DNA from: Thiomargarita sp.
GTDB taxonomy: Bacteria; Pseudomonadota; Gammaproteobacteria; Beggiatoales; Beggiatoaceae
Assembly (NCBI GenBank): GCA_020721025.1
Contig: DYNO01000014.1
Span: forward strand, 1-30,817
Length of the DNA: 30,817 nt
Reading direction: 5' to 3'
Part shown: piece after piece, positions 1 to 7,862 of the stretch
Layout of the letters: the number at the start of each line of letters is the position of its first letter
Position numbering within the stretch: position 1 is the stretch's first letter
The notes under the pieces: model-generated
Told to the model about the DNA's origin: nothing
The model's input: only the letters and a program-made list of their open reading frames with translations
Databases searched by the model: none
Made by a program: the position numbers and the translations under genes

Positions 1-53
1 AAAATAGAAACAGCTTAATCTACATGGCTTAAAGATGTCAAATCGGTTCTATA
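1..53 (-). repeat. MITE copy A, partial (element end at window edge)
   Basis: These bases match 26891-26943 at 49 of 53 positions and end with the same terminal repeat (complement of TATAGAACCGATTTGA). It is therefore one end of the element seen whole at 26781-26943; the rest lies outside the window. The boundary at base 53 falls inside a small minus-strand gene, so this copy is an insertion. Confidence 0.85.
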
Positions 54-89
54 CAATGCTTCTGCTTGTTCATCAAAATGAATTTTCAT
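15..89 (-). pseudogene. DUF2283-like small protein, cut by MITE
   Basis: The ATG at 89 opens a reading frame beginning MKIHFDEQAEALY, which resembles the start of DUF2283 proteins (typically MKI.YD.EADALYI.L). Codon 13 (TAT, 53-51) is already the first codon of the MITE, and the frame then runs through repeat sequence to a stop at 15. Only 12 native residues remain of a family normally about 60-90 aa long. It starts 3 bp after the stop of the antitoxin-like gene at 93-257, so the two were probably a small operon. DUF2283 has no established function that I can name. The family call rests on a short N-terminal match and is moderate. Confidence 0.5.
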
Positions 90-92
90 CAC

Positions 93-257
93 TTAATCCT
101 TATCAATCGTTACCGCTGTTTTATGACTGCGAAAAAATTTACTGGTTGTCGCTTTATCCCATGCCAATTGACTGCTCTCTGGAATATCTGATTGGTCAAT
201 CTCATCGTCAGACATGCTACGCAACTCAACTAATTGTTCTTCTATAGTTTTTAACAT
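93..257 (-). CDS. small antitoxin-like protein (54 aa)
   Basis: A 54-residue minus-strand frame runs from the ATG at 257 to a TAA at 93. It contains MSDDEIDQSDIPE (residues 15-27), an acidic motif like the 'EIDxSDIP' stretch seen in BrnA/CopG-type antitoxins, and ends with AVTIDKD, where related proteins usually continue into a ribbon-helix-helix DNA-binding tail. The protein is therefore either a short family member or lacks its DNA-binding part. I see no strong Shine-Dalgarno sequence. A DUF2283-like gene follows 3 bp downstream and was destroyed by a MITE, so any partner is probably lost. The reading frame looks real; the antitoxin role is inference. Confidence 0.5.
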   Translation of the reverse strand: MLKTIEEQLVELRSMSDDEIDQSDIPESSQLAWDKATTSKFFRSHKTAVTIDKD

Positions 258-287
258 AATGATTTATATCTAATTTTAGTCAAGTAA

Positions 288-315
288 GGTGGGTAACTGA
301 TTGATGTCGCCCACC
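288..315 (-). terminator. weak hairpin after glgB
   Basis: GGTGGG at 288-293 pairs with CCCACC at 310-315 across a 16-nt loop, 18 bp past the glgB stop. The following T-tract on the minus strand is poor, so termination is only possible. Confidence 0.3.
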
Positions 316-333
316 AAAATTTATTTACCTAAT

Positions 334-2583
334 TTATTTCGTCGCCTTCCCTTTTGCCGCAGTTTTGGAGTCAATGAGCGCGTCGGTGGTGACAACTTTC
401 TCACTGTCCGCCGGGATACGACGCAAAATAATTCCCGCCAACGGTGGCAAGGTCAACACGGTCGAATGCGGGTGATTCATCCAACTGACGGCTTCGGTTT
501 GCACTTCAAAATTGCCCACGTTGCTACCGCCATAATAGCCGGAATCTGAATTAAAAACTTCGCGATACACGCCCGGTTGCGATACGCCAATGCGATAACC
601 ATAACGGGGCACGGGAGTGAAATTTAGCACGACGATCAATTCTTCTTTATCCGTCCGCCGCACGTAGGAAATAATCGACTGCGCTGCATCATGGCAATCA
701 ACCCACGCAAACCCGCGTCCATCAAATTCCCAACGATACAGTCCGGGCGAATTGACATACAACTGGTTTAAATCTTTGACTAAAACTTGCACGCCGGCAT
801 GATAATCAATTTCCAACAGATGCCACTCCAAACCGTCAGCATGATCCCACTCGCGCCCCTGCCCAAATTCACCGCCCATGAACAACAGTTTTTTACCGGG
901 ATACGTCCATTGATAAGTGTATAATAGTCTGAGATTTGCGAATTTCTGCCACCCATCGCCGGGCATCCGATCCAACAGTGATTTTTTACCATGCACCACT
1001 TCATCATGCGAAAACGGCAAAATGAAATTCTCGCTGAACGCATACAACATCCCAAACGTCAGATGATCATGATGATACGGACGATACACGGGGTCTTTGC
1101 TCATGTATAGCAACGTGTCGTGCATCCAGCCCATATTCCACTTCATGCTAAAGCCCAAACCGCCCACCCACGTCGGACGTGTCACTTGGGGCCAACTGGT
1201 CGATTCTTCTGCCATCATCAATGAACCGGGAAATTCGGCATGGGTGACGGAATTCAGTTCACGCATAAAATCAATCGCTTCTAAATTCTCATTGCCACCG
1301 TATTTATTCGGAATCCACTCGCCTTCGTTACGGGAATAATCCAAATACAACATCGAAGCGACAGCATCCACGCGTAACCCGTCGATGTGAAATTCTCGCA
1401 TCCAAAACAACGCGTTAGAGATCAAAAATTCTTTAACTTCATAACGTCCATAGTTGAAAATCAACGTGCCCCAATCGCGATGTTCCCCTTGGCGCGGATC
1501 GGCATATTCATACAACGCCGTGCCATCAAACCACGCTAACCCGTGAGCATCTTTGGGAAAATGTCCCGGCACCCAATCCAAAAATACCCCGACGTTGTGT
1601 TGATGACAGTAATCGACAAAATAACGAAAATCGTCTGGCGAACCGAATCGGCTGGTGGGTGCGAAAAATCCCGCGACTTGATAGCCCCATGACGCATCGA
1701 GCGGATATTCGGAAATCGGTAACAATTCGATGTGGGTAAAACCCAAACTTTTGACGTAATCCACCAACCGTTTTGCCAACTCCCGATAGCCGATAAATTC
1801 TCCTTCGCTGTCAAGATGTTGCCATGAAGCAAGATGCACTTCGTAAATACTGAGTGGGGCATGTTGCCAATCGGAAGTTTTGCGCGTTTCCAACCATTTC
1901 CCATCGTGCCATTGGTGTTGTGACGGTGCAACCACATAGGACGAAGTGTTGGGGCGCAATTCAAAACCAAAGCCATAAGGGTCTGATTTTAAGAAAATAC
2001 TGCCAGTGGCGCGGTTACGAATTTCGTATTTATACAGCGTATTGGGCTGAAGTTCGGGGATAAACAATTCCCACACACCACTTGAACCCCGCACTCGCAT
2101 CAGGTGTTGGCGACCATCCCACTCGTTAAATTCCCCCACCACGCTGACACGTTCGGCATTCGGAGCCCACACTGCAAACAAGACTCCCGGAACTCCATCA
2201 ACCGTGCGAATATGCGCGCCGAGGAAATCATAGACATTATAATGTTTCCCTTCATTAAACAAATGAAGTTCAAAATCAGTGAGTTGTGGCATAAAGCTGT
2301 AAGTATCGTAAGTTTTATGCGTCTTGCCATGATCATCCACCCATTGCAGATGATAACGACCTTGAATCGTTCCCAGCGCGCCCCGCCATTCAAACAAATC
2401 TGTGTGGGGAATTCGCAGCATCGTTAAATTGCCCGGTTGCACAGAGACTTGTTTCACCTTGGGCAAAAATACTCTCACAATTTCTTGATTCTTCTCGACA
2501 TGTTTGCCAAGCACGGCGAAAGGATCATGGTGGCGTGCATCAATAATCTTTTGGAGTTCTGGATTGAGTTTGACGGTAGGCAT
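334..2583 (-). CDS. glgB: 1,4-alpha-glucan branching enzyme GlgB
   Basis: This cytoplasmic GH13 enzyme forms alpha-1,6 branches in glycogen by transferring segments of the alpha-1,4 chain. At 749 aa it is close to E. coli GlgB (728 aa). Domains in order are an N-terminal beta-sandwich (HHDPFAVLGKH near residue 20), a CBM48 module (WAPNAERVSVVGEFNEWDG), the (beta/alpha)8 catalytic barrel and a C-terminal beta domain. The nucleophile is Asp406 in DGLRVDAV, the acid/base is Glu459 in MAEEST, and the third carboxylate is the Asp of FSHDEVVHG near residue 527, matching E. coli D405/E458/D526. No other glg gene is adjacent, so it is not in a classical glg operon here. It is transcribed divergently from rdgC across about 290 bp. 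The ribosome-binding site before the ATG is weak. Confidence 0.97.
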   Translation of the reverse strand: MPTVKLNPELQKIIDARHHDPFAVLGKHVEKNQEIVRVFLPKVKQVSVQPGNLTMLRIPHTDLFEWRGALGTIQGRYHLQWVDDHGKTHKTYDTYSFMPQLTDFELHLFNEGKHYNVYDFLGAHIRTVDGVPGVLFAVWAPNAERVSVVGEFNEWDGRQHLMRVRGSSGVWELFIPELQPNTLYKYEIRNRATGSIFLKSDPYGFGFELRPNTSSYVVAPSQHQWHDGKWLETRKTSDWQHAPLSIYEVHLASWQHLDSEGEFIGYRELAKRLVDYVKSLGFTHIELLPISEYPLDASWGYQVAGFFAPTSRFGSPDDFRYFVDYCHQHNVGVFLDWVPGHFPKDAHGLAWFDGTALYEYADPRQGEHRDWGTLIFNYGRYEVKEFLISNALFWMREFHIDGLRVDAVASMLYLDYSRNEGEWIPNKYGGNENLEAIDFMRELNSVTHAEFPGSLMMAEESTSWPQVTRPTWVGGLGFSMKWNMGWMHDTLLYMSKDPVYRPYHHDHLTFGMLYAFSENFILPFSHDEVVHGKKSLLDRMPGDGWQKFANLRLLYTYQWTYPGKKLLFMGGEFGQGREWDHADGLEWHLLEIDYHAGVQVLVKDLNQLYVNSPGLYRWEFDGRGFAWVDCHDAAQSIISYVRRTDKEELIVVLNFTPVPRYGYRIGVSQPGVYREVFNSDSGYYGGSNVGNFEVQTEAVSWMNHPHSTVLTLPPLAGIILRRIPADSEKVVTTDALIDSKTAAKGKATK

Positions 2584-2874
2584 AATGCAACTTTAGGTGG
2601 TTTGAAAAAGCATGGTGGTGGTTTCTAGAAAATATTTTTCATTCTATCATACTCAAACATGTGCGTATTCTCTAAGTTAAAATTGCACGATGGGGCGAGG
2701 CATGGCTTATGGAATCGGTTTGACCTCTTCAAATCCTAATTAAAGAGTTTGGCGATGTATCGACTTATCGGCAAACTCAAATCTCGCTCAATTTTTTGTT
2801 AAAATTAAACATCTCTCGTTGTGATTCCTACTGAATTCACCATCCTAAAATCTAACAATGGATTAAACACGCAA

Positions 2875-3762
2875 ATGCAGAGCAAGTGGTTTAAAAATTT
2901 GCAAATTTATTGTTTTCGTCAACCCGTCACCCTCACTGTCGCCAGTTTGCAAGAAAAATTGAGCCAATCGCCCTTTCATCCCGCGGGGCAATTGGAATGG
3001 TCAAGCATGGGTTGGGTGCCGCCGTCCGAAGAAAGTGACGCGTTGGTATTTCCTGTCAGTCACACATTATTTTTCACCGCTCGCAGACAGGACAAAATTT
3101 TACCGAGCTCGGTTATCCGAGATTTTGTGCAAGAACGGATTGAACACATCGAATCCGAGCAACTACGCAAAGTGGGTAAACGGGAAAAAAATGAGATTAA
3201 AGATCAAATTATTGCAGAATTACTGCCCCGCGCTTTGCCCCGTAACAGCGAAATTACCGCCTATATTGACACGAAAAATGGCTGGTTGATTGTCAACACC
3301 TCCAGTCGCAAAAAAGCCGAAGATGTCATCAGTTTATTGCGTATGGATGTAGGCGATTTATCCCTGATTTTGCCGGAACTCAACACTTCGCCGATGCGCT
3401 CCATGACCCAGTGGTTGACTACCCGTGATTTACCCTCGCAATTTGAATTGGGGGAAGATTGCAAATTAATCGCGGACGAAGGAGAATCGGTCACTTGTAA
3501 ACAATTAGATTTACTCTCAAAAGAAGTGACGGAACATTTAAACGCTGGCAAACTGGTACAATACCTCGCGTTACAATGGCAAAATAAACTCGCCTTCGTA
3601 TTAGATGATGAATTTAGCGTTCGTCGGGTGGAATTTTTGGAAATCAACGAAGAATCAACTGATGACATGTACGCTAATTTAGCCCTGATGACCGTCGTTT
3701 TCGCGCAATTTATCCCGCAACTCTTTGAAGCATTGGGCGGTTTAGCAACACCATCGACCTAA
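2875..3762 (+). CDS. rdgC: recombination-associated protein RdgC
   Basis: RdgC is a ring-forming DNA-binding protein of the nucleoid that restrains RecA-promoted recombination in E. coli. This copy is 295 aa (E. coli 303 aa). It shows the typical N-terminus WFKNLQIY, then MGWVPP, the ILPSSVIRD stretch, a conserved LLPRA segment followed by an IDT..GW pair, and KKAEDVISLLR. I chose the ATG at 2875 because family members start a few residues before WFKNL; a GTG at 2821 would add 18 unmatched residues. Neither start has a good Shine-Dalgarno sequence. It is 46 bp upstream of the RND transporter and in the same direction, but the two have no known functional link. Confidence 0.93.
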   Translation: MQSKWFKNLQIYCFRQPVTLTVASLQEKLSQSPFHPAGQLEWSSMGWVPPSEESDALVFPVSHTLFFTARRQDKILPSSVIRDFVQERIEHIESEQLRKVGKREKNEIKDQIIAELLPRALPRNSEITAYIDTKNGWLIVNTSSRKKAEDVISLLRMDVGDLSLILPELNTSPMRSMTQWLTTRDLPSQFELGEDCKLIADEGESVTCKQLDLLSKEVTEHLNAGKLVQYLALQWQNKLAFVLDDEFSVRRVEFLEINEESTDDMYANLALMTVVFAQFIPQLFEALGGLATPST

Positions 3763-3808
3763 TTTTATCGCATCGCAATTATCGCCCCCTCATTTTTCTA
3801 GGAATGTT

Positions 3809-6800
3809 ATGGGTTTGATTCATCTTGCTATCAACAATAATCGCGTGGTGTTGTTCTCGCTACTATTTATTTTTATTGTCGGTACAGTCACTTATCTGAA
3901 TATGCCACGAGAATCTGAGCCCGATGTCGCAATTCCCATGATCTACGTCTCAATTTCGCACGACGGAATTTCTCCCGAAGATGCCGAGCGATTGTTGATC
4001 CGTCCGATGGAAAAGGAATTGCGAACCATCGAAGGAATCAAGGAGTTACGAGGCACTGCCAGCGAAGGTCATGCCGCGATTATTTTGGAATTCGATGCGG
4101 GATTTGAAAGCGACAATGCCATGCGTGATGTGGTGCAAAAAGTCAACGTGGCGAAATCCAAATTGCCCGCCGCTACCGATGAACCGTTGGTTAATGAAAT
4201 CAACGTCGCGCTTTTTCCGATTTTAATCATCATGTTATCTGGCGATCTTCCCGAACGCACTTTGTTAAACGTGGCGCGGCAATTGAAAGATGCGATTGAA
4301 TCTGTTCCTGAAGTTTTGAAAGTCGAAATTGGGGGAGATCGGGAAGAAGTCGTGGATATTTTGGTGGATCCGCGGCATATTGAAAGTTATCAACTGAATT
4401 ACGAGGAAATTTACCAATTTTTCGCGCGCAATAACATTTTAGTCGCGGCAGGGGCGTTGGATAATGGCAAGGGCAGATTTAATATTAAAGTGCCCGGCGT
4501 GTTTAAAAATGTCATGGATATCTTGGAATTACCGATTAAAGTGCGTGATCAAAAGGTAGTGATGTTAAAAGATATTGCAGAAATTCGCCGGACGTTTAAA
4601 GACCCAATAACTTTTGCGCGCGTCAATGGTAAACCTGCGTTAACATTAGAAATTTCTAAACGGGTGGGAACGAATATTATTTCCACCATCGAACGAGTGC
4701 AGGCAGTGGTGACCGAGGCGAAAAAGTTACTTCCCACCAATATTCACGTCGGTTTCATTCAAGACAAGTCTGAAGATGTGAGAAACATTTTAAATGACTT
4801 GCAAAACAATGTGTTAAGCGCAGTGCTCTTGCTGTTTATCGTTGTGGTTGCAGCATTGGGATTACGCAGTGCAATGTTAGTCAGTTTAGCGATTCCCGGC
4901 TCTTTTCTACTCGGTATTTTGGTATTGGCGTACATGGGCTTGACGCTTAACATCGTGGTTTTATTCAGTTTAATTCTCGCTTCCGGCATGTTGGTTGATG
5001 GCGCGATCATTGTCACAGAATACGCCGACCGTAAAATGCTTGAAGGCATGTCCAACGTCGAAGCCTATGGATTGGCTGCAAAACGCATGGCATATCCGAT
5101 TATTGGCTCCACTTTAACCACGTTAGCCGTATTTATTCCACTGCTCTATTGGCCCGGCGTATTGGGGCAATTCATGAAATATTTACCGATCACTGTGATT
5201 GCAACCTTGGCGGCTTCCGTTGCGATGGCATTGATTTTTGTACCTACTTTGGGCGCGCTGTTTGGTAAACCCAGTCCGATAGAACTCCCCAATCACGACA
5301 CGGCACCGCTGGAAAGTATTCATGGCTTGACGGGATTATACGTGCGCTTTTTGAGTCGAGTGATTCGTTATCCGGCGACCGTGTTGATTTTGGCGATCAG
5401 CCTGTTGATTGGAGTCAATCTTGTTTATGCGGAATATGGACATGGCATTGAATTTTTTCCCAAAGTTGAACCCAATAACGCATTGTTGCATGTGCGTACT
5501 CGTGGCGATTTATCGGTGTATGAGCGGCAAAAGTTGGTCAATGAGGTCGAACAACGCATTTTGGCGATGAAGGAGCTAAAAAGTATTTATTCGCTCAGTG
5601 GGCTGTTATCGCAAGAAGACATTCCCGAAGATGCTATCGGTGTGATTCAATTGGAGTTTATTGATTGGCGCGCCCGCCGTCCTGCCAGTGAGATTTTGCA
5701 CGATATTCGCGAACGCACCAAGGATTTAGCCGGCATTGTGATAGAGATTCGTAAGCAAGAAGGCGGACCGGTGCAAGGAAAACCGATCCAAATTCAAGTC
5801 AGTTCGCAGTTTCCAGAATTATTGCAGCCCACAGTCGAAAAACTGGTCGCCGGTTTACAGCAGATTCGAGGCTTGATTGATCTGGAAGATAGCCGTCCGT
5901 TGCCCGGTATTGATTGGAAAATGCAGGTGGATCGGGCGCAAGCGAGTCGTTTTGGCGCGGATATTTCTTCTATTGGCAGTGCGGTTCAATTGGTTACAAA
6001 TGGCATCATGGTTGGAGAATACCGTCCGAATGATGCTGATAAAGAGGTGGAGTTGCATGTGCGGTTTCCGCCAGAATATCGTCATTTAGAACAATTAAAT
6101 CAATTGCGTATCAACACCGCGCAGGGCACTGTCCCGATCAGTTTATTTGTGCAACGGGTGGCAGAACCGCGCACTGGGACGATTAAACGCAGCGATGAAC
6201 GGCGCATTCTCAGTGTGATGGCAAATGTGGCAGATGGCGTGTTAGTCGATGATAAAGTGAAAGAAATTCGGGCGTGGTTGACAAAAACTGAAATCGACCC
6301 GCGTGTCACATTGACGTTTAAAGGCGAAGAGCAAGAACAACAAGAAGCGCAAACTTTTTTGGGTAATGCGTTCGGGATTGCGTTGTTTTTGGTGGCAATT
6401 ATCTTGGTTGGGCAATTTAACAGTTTCTATCAGACCTTGTTAATTTTGAGCGCGGTGATTTTATCGACCATTGGCGTATTGTTGGGCTTGCTGATTACCG
6501 GGCAACCATTCGGGATTGTGATGTGTGGGATTGGTTTAATTGCCTTGGCGGGCGTGGTGGTGAATAACAATATTGTGTTGATTGATACGTTTAATGTTTT
6601 GCATAACGATGGCATGGAGCCTCATGAGGCGGTGTTGCGTACCTGCGCCCAGCGACTGCGACCGGTGTTTTTAACCACAGTGACCACGATTTTGGGACTG
6701 GTGCCGATGGCGTTGAGCATGAATATTGATTTGTTTAATCGTGAAGTGACTTTTGGCGCGCCGTCAACGCAATGGTGGACGCAATTGGCAACTTCGATAG

Positions 6801-6892
6801 CAGGGGGATTGACCTTTGCGACGATTTTAACGCTGGTGGTGACTCCGTGCTTGTTACTGTTGGGAAGTCGAAAAGCGAAGCGTTCTTTGTAG
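3809..6892 (+). CDS. RND-family efflux transporter permease (AcrB/HAE-like)
   Basis: This inner-membrane proton-driven pump has 1027 aa, the usual RND size. It has one N-terminal transmembrane helix, a large periplasmic loop, a cluster of helices, a second periplasmic loop and a final helix cluster. The N-terminal PRESEPDVAIPMIYVSI and the YNYEE..F-type periplasmic features fit the AcrB-like branch. The TM4 motif reads GMLVDGAIIVTEYADRK with Asp397; AcrB has two adjacent Asp residues here, but this protein has Asp-Gly. TM10 reads VVVNNNIVLID, without the Lys found in AcrB. Start choice is supported by TAGGAATGTT before the ATG. No membrane-fusion adaptor or TolC-type gene is adjacent, which is unusual. 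Substrate cannot be told from sequence. Confidence 0.93.
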   Translation: MGLIHLAINNNRVVLFSLLFIFIVGTVTYLNMPRESEPDVAIPMIYVSISHDGISPEDAERLLIRPMEKELRTIEGIKELRGTASEGHAAIILEFDAGFESDNAMRDVVQKVNVAKSKLPAATDEPLVNEINVALFPILIIMLSGDLPERTLLNVARQLKDAIESVPEVLKVEIGGDREEVVDILVDPRHIESYQLNYEEIYQFFARNNILVAAGALDNGKGRFNIKVPGVFKNVMDILELPIKVRDQKVVMLKDIAEIRRTFKDPITFARVNGKPALTLEISKRVGTNIISTIERVQAVVTEAKKLLPTNIHVGFIQDKSEDVRNILNDLQNNVLSAVLLLFIVVVAALGLRSAMLVSLAIPGSFLLGILVLAYMGLTLNIVVLFSLILASGMLVDGAIIVTEYADRKMLEGMSNVEAYGLAAKRMAYPIIGSTLTTLAVFIPLLYWPGVLGQFMKYLPITVIATLAASVAMALIFVPTLGALFGKPSPIELPNHDTAPLESIHGLTGLYVRFLSRVIRYPATVLILAISLLIGVNLVYAEYGHGIEFFPKVEPNNALLHVRTRGDLSVYERQKLVNEVEQRILAMKELKSIYSLSGLLSQEDIPEDAIGVIQLEFIDWRARRPASEILHDIRERTKDLAGIVIEIRKQEGGPVQGKPIQIQVSSQFPELLQPTVEKLVAGLQQIRGLIDLEDSRPLPGIDWKMQVDRAQASRFGADISSIGSAVQLVTNGIMVGEYRPNDADKEVELHVRFPPEYRHLEQLNQLRINTAQGTVPISLFVQRVAEPRTGTIKRSDERRILSVMANVADGVLVDDKVKEIRAWLTKTEIDPRVTLTFKGEEQEQQEAQTFLGNAFGIALFLVAIILVGQFNSFYQTLLILSAVILSTIGVLLGLLITGQPFGIVMCGIGLIALAGVVVNNNIVLIDTFNVLHNDGMEPHEAVLRTCAQRLRPVFLTTVTTILGLVPMALSMNIDLFNREVTFGAPSTQWWTQLATSIAGGLTFATILTLVVTPCLLLLGSRKAKRSL

Positions 6893-7030
6893 TTTTCGTT
6901 TGCCGACGTGCTCCGTCCTGTCTGAACCACAATGAGCTGAGGAATCCTTACACAGAACTACATCATTTAGTTGAATATTTGAGCCATTTGAAAAGTCCGA
7001 AGCGGGATTCTCAGTGTACGAAAAAAAAAA

Positions 7031-7063
7031 GGACTGAGAACATTCGCTCCCAATCCCTTTTTT
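7031..7063 (-). terminator. terminator repeat, copy 1 (after PIN module)
   Basis: On the minus strand a 10-bp stem (G-U pairs allowed) with the 8-nt loop GCGAATGT is followed by a T-run, complement of the A10 at 7021-7030. It lies 6 bp past the small gene ending at 7069, a textbook intrinsic terminator. The 33 bp are identical to 7803-7835 after groEL. Confidence 0.85.
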
Positions 7064-7068
7064 ATAAA

Positions 7069-7260
7069 CTACTTAATACGATCCCATTCAGGAACTTCTC
7101 TTGCTGGAATTTTATCTAAAATAGCCAAGACTTCCGGCAATAATTCATCGAGAGAGTGTTGTTGTAGTCTGGTTTCTAGCGCAGTCGTCCGTTCTGCTAA
7201 TTTATCTGATTGAATGGAAAAATCCGTTTTACCCATTTGAAGCGGATGAGCATTTGTCAT
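7069..7260 (-). CDS. small protein downstream of PIN toxin, possible antitoxin
   Basis: I do not recognise a family for this 63-aa soluble protein. It is mostly charged and helical (LAERTTALETRLQQHSLDELLPEVLAILDKI), ending EVPEWDRIK. The ATG at 7260 has GGAG about 8 nt upstream. It overlaps the 3' end of the PIN-domain gene by 32 bp, which implies translational coupling and a shared role. By position it may be the partner of the PIN protein, but antitoxin genes usually come first and no DNA-binding domain is visible. It is followed at once by a strong terminator, so the two genes form a closed unit. Confidence 0.65.
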   Translation of the reverse strand: MTNAHPLQMGKTDFSIQSDKLAERTTALETRLQQHSLDELLPEVLAILDKIPAREVPEWDRIK

Positions 7261-7687
7261 AAATATTGCTCCAATCGTTATAGAATTCTCTCGGTGTTGT
7301 CACCTTAAAATTCAGTTTTTTCAGTTCACTATGTTTGAAATCTTTGATATTAGATGTGATAAGAAACTGACTTTGACTTGTAAAAGCGCATTCACATATA
7401 CAATTATCCTTCTCGTCTCCAAGATTTGGTCTAAGCAGAAAATACACAGAATGTTGTTTGGCTAATAATGCTATTACATCTAAAATTTTTTCAACTTCAT
7501 CGCTGGTTAATCGAGGTTTAGCCAAAATATCAGGTCTCGTCAACACGTCATAGTATTCAAAGTAAACTGAATTAGTTAGAGCAAATCGAATTTTGTTGCT
7601 TAATGCTAATTGCAGTATTTGGTGAGAAGCATCTTTATTACTATGAATAGCTGAAAAGATTACATTGGTGTCTAAAGTAACAATCAT
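7229..7687 (-). CDS. PIN-domain protein, putative toxin RNase
   Basis: PIN domains are Mg-dependent ribonucleases, often toxins of type II toxin-antitoxin pairs. The 152-aa protein begins MIVTLDTNVIFSAI, with the first acidic metal ligand at Asp6, and continues with FEYYDVLTRPDIL, then NLGDEKDNCICECA and a late SNIKDF. This order fits the COG1569/PIN_3 group of putative toxins. The ATG at 7687 is preferred over one 42 bp upstream because it has AGAGG at a good distance and gives the canonical N-terminus. Its 3' end overlaps the 63-aa gene. The pair sits between two identical terminator repeats, suggesting later insertion next to groEL. Activity is inferred from family only. Confidence 0.85.
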   Translation of the reverse strand: MIVTLDTNVIFSAIHSNKDASHQILQLALSNKIRFALTNSVYFEYYDVLTRPDILAKPRLTSDEVEKILDVIALLAKQHSVYFLLRPNLGDEKDNCICECAFTSQSQFLITSNIKDFKHSELKKLNFKVTTPREFYNDWSNIYDKCSSASNG

Positions 7688-7802
7688 AACGAATAAACCT
7701 CTTGATGTAAGTTTGATAAAAAGTAACATTTATATACCATGGTAGTGTTCATAATTTAGTTTCTCTACGGTTAATGAAGGGGGGAATTGTACTATAAAAT
7801 AG

Positions 7803-7835
7803 GGACTGAGAACATTCGCTCCCAATCCCTTTTTT
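7803..7835 (-). terminator. terminator repeat, copy 2 (after groEL)
   Basis: This has the same 33 bp as 7031-7063. On the minus strand the stem pairs fully with two G-U wobbles and is followed by TATTTTAT. It lies 27 bp past the groEL stop, so it is the likely groESL terminator. On the plus strand the stem is imperfect but followed by six T. Confidence 0.8.
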
Positions 7836-7862
7836 CAAAACAGTTGTTGAAAATTCAACAGA

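Noticed and set aside
35..247. Plus-strand 70-aa frame at the left edge
   Set aside because: It is antisense to the antitoxin-like gene at 93-257 and the MITE, and its product has no recognisable pattern.
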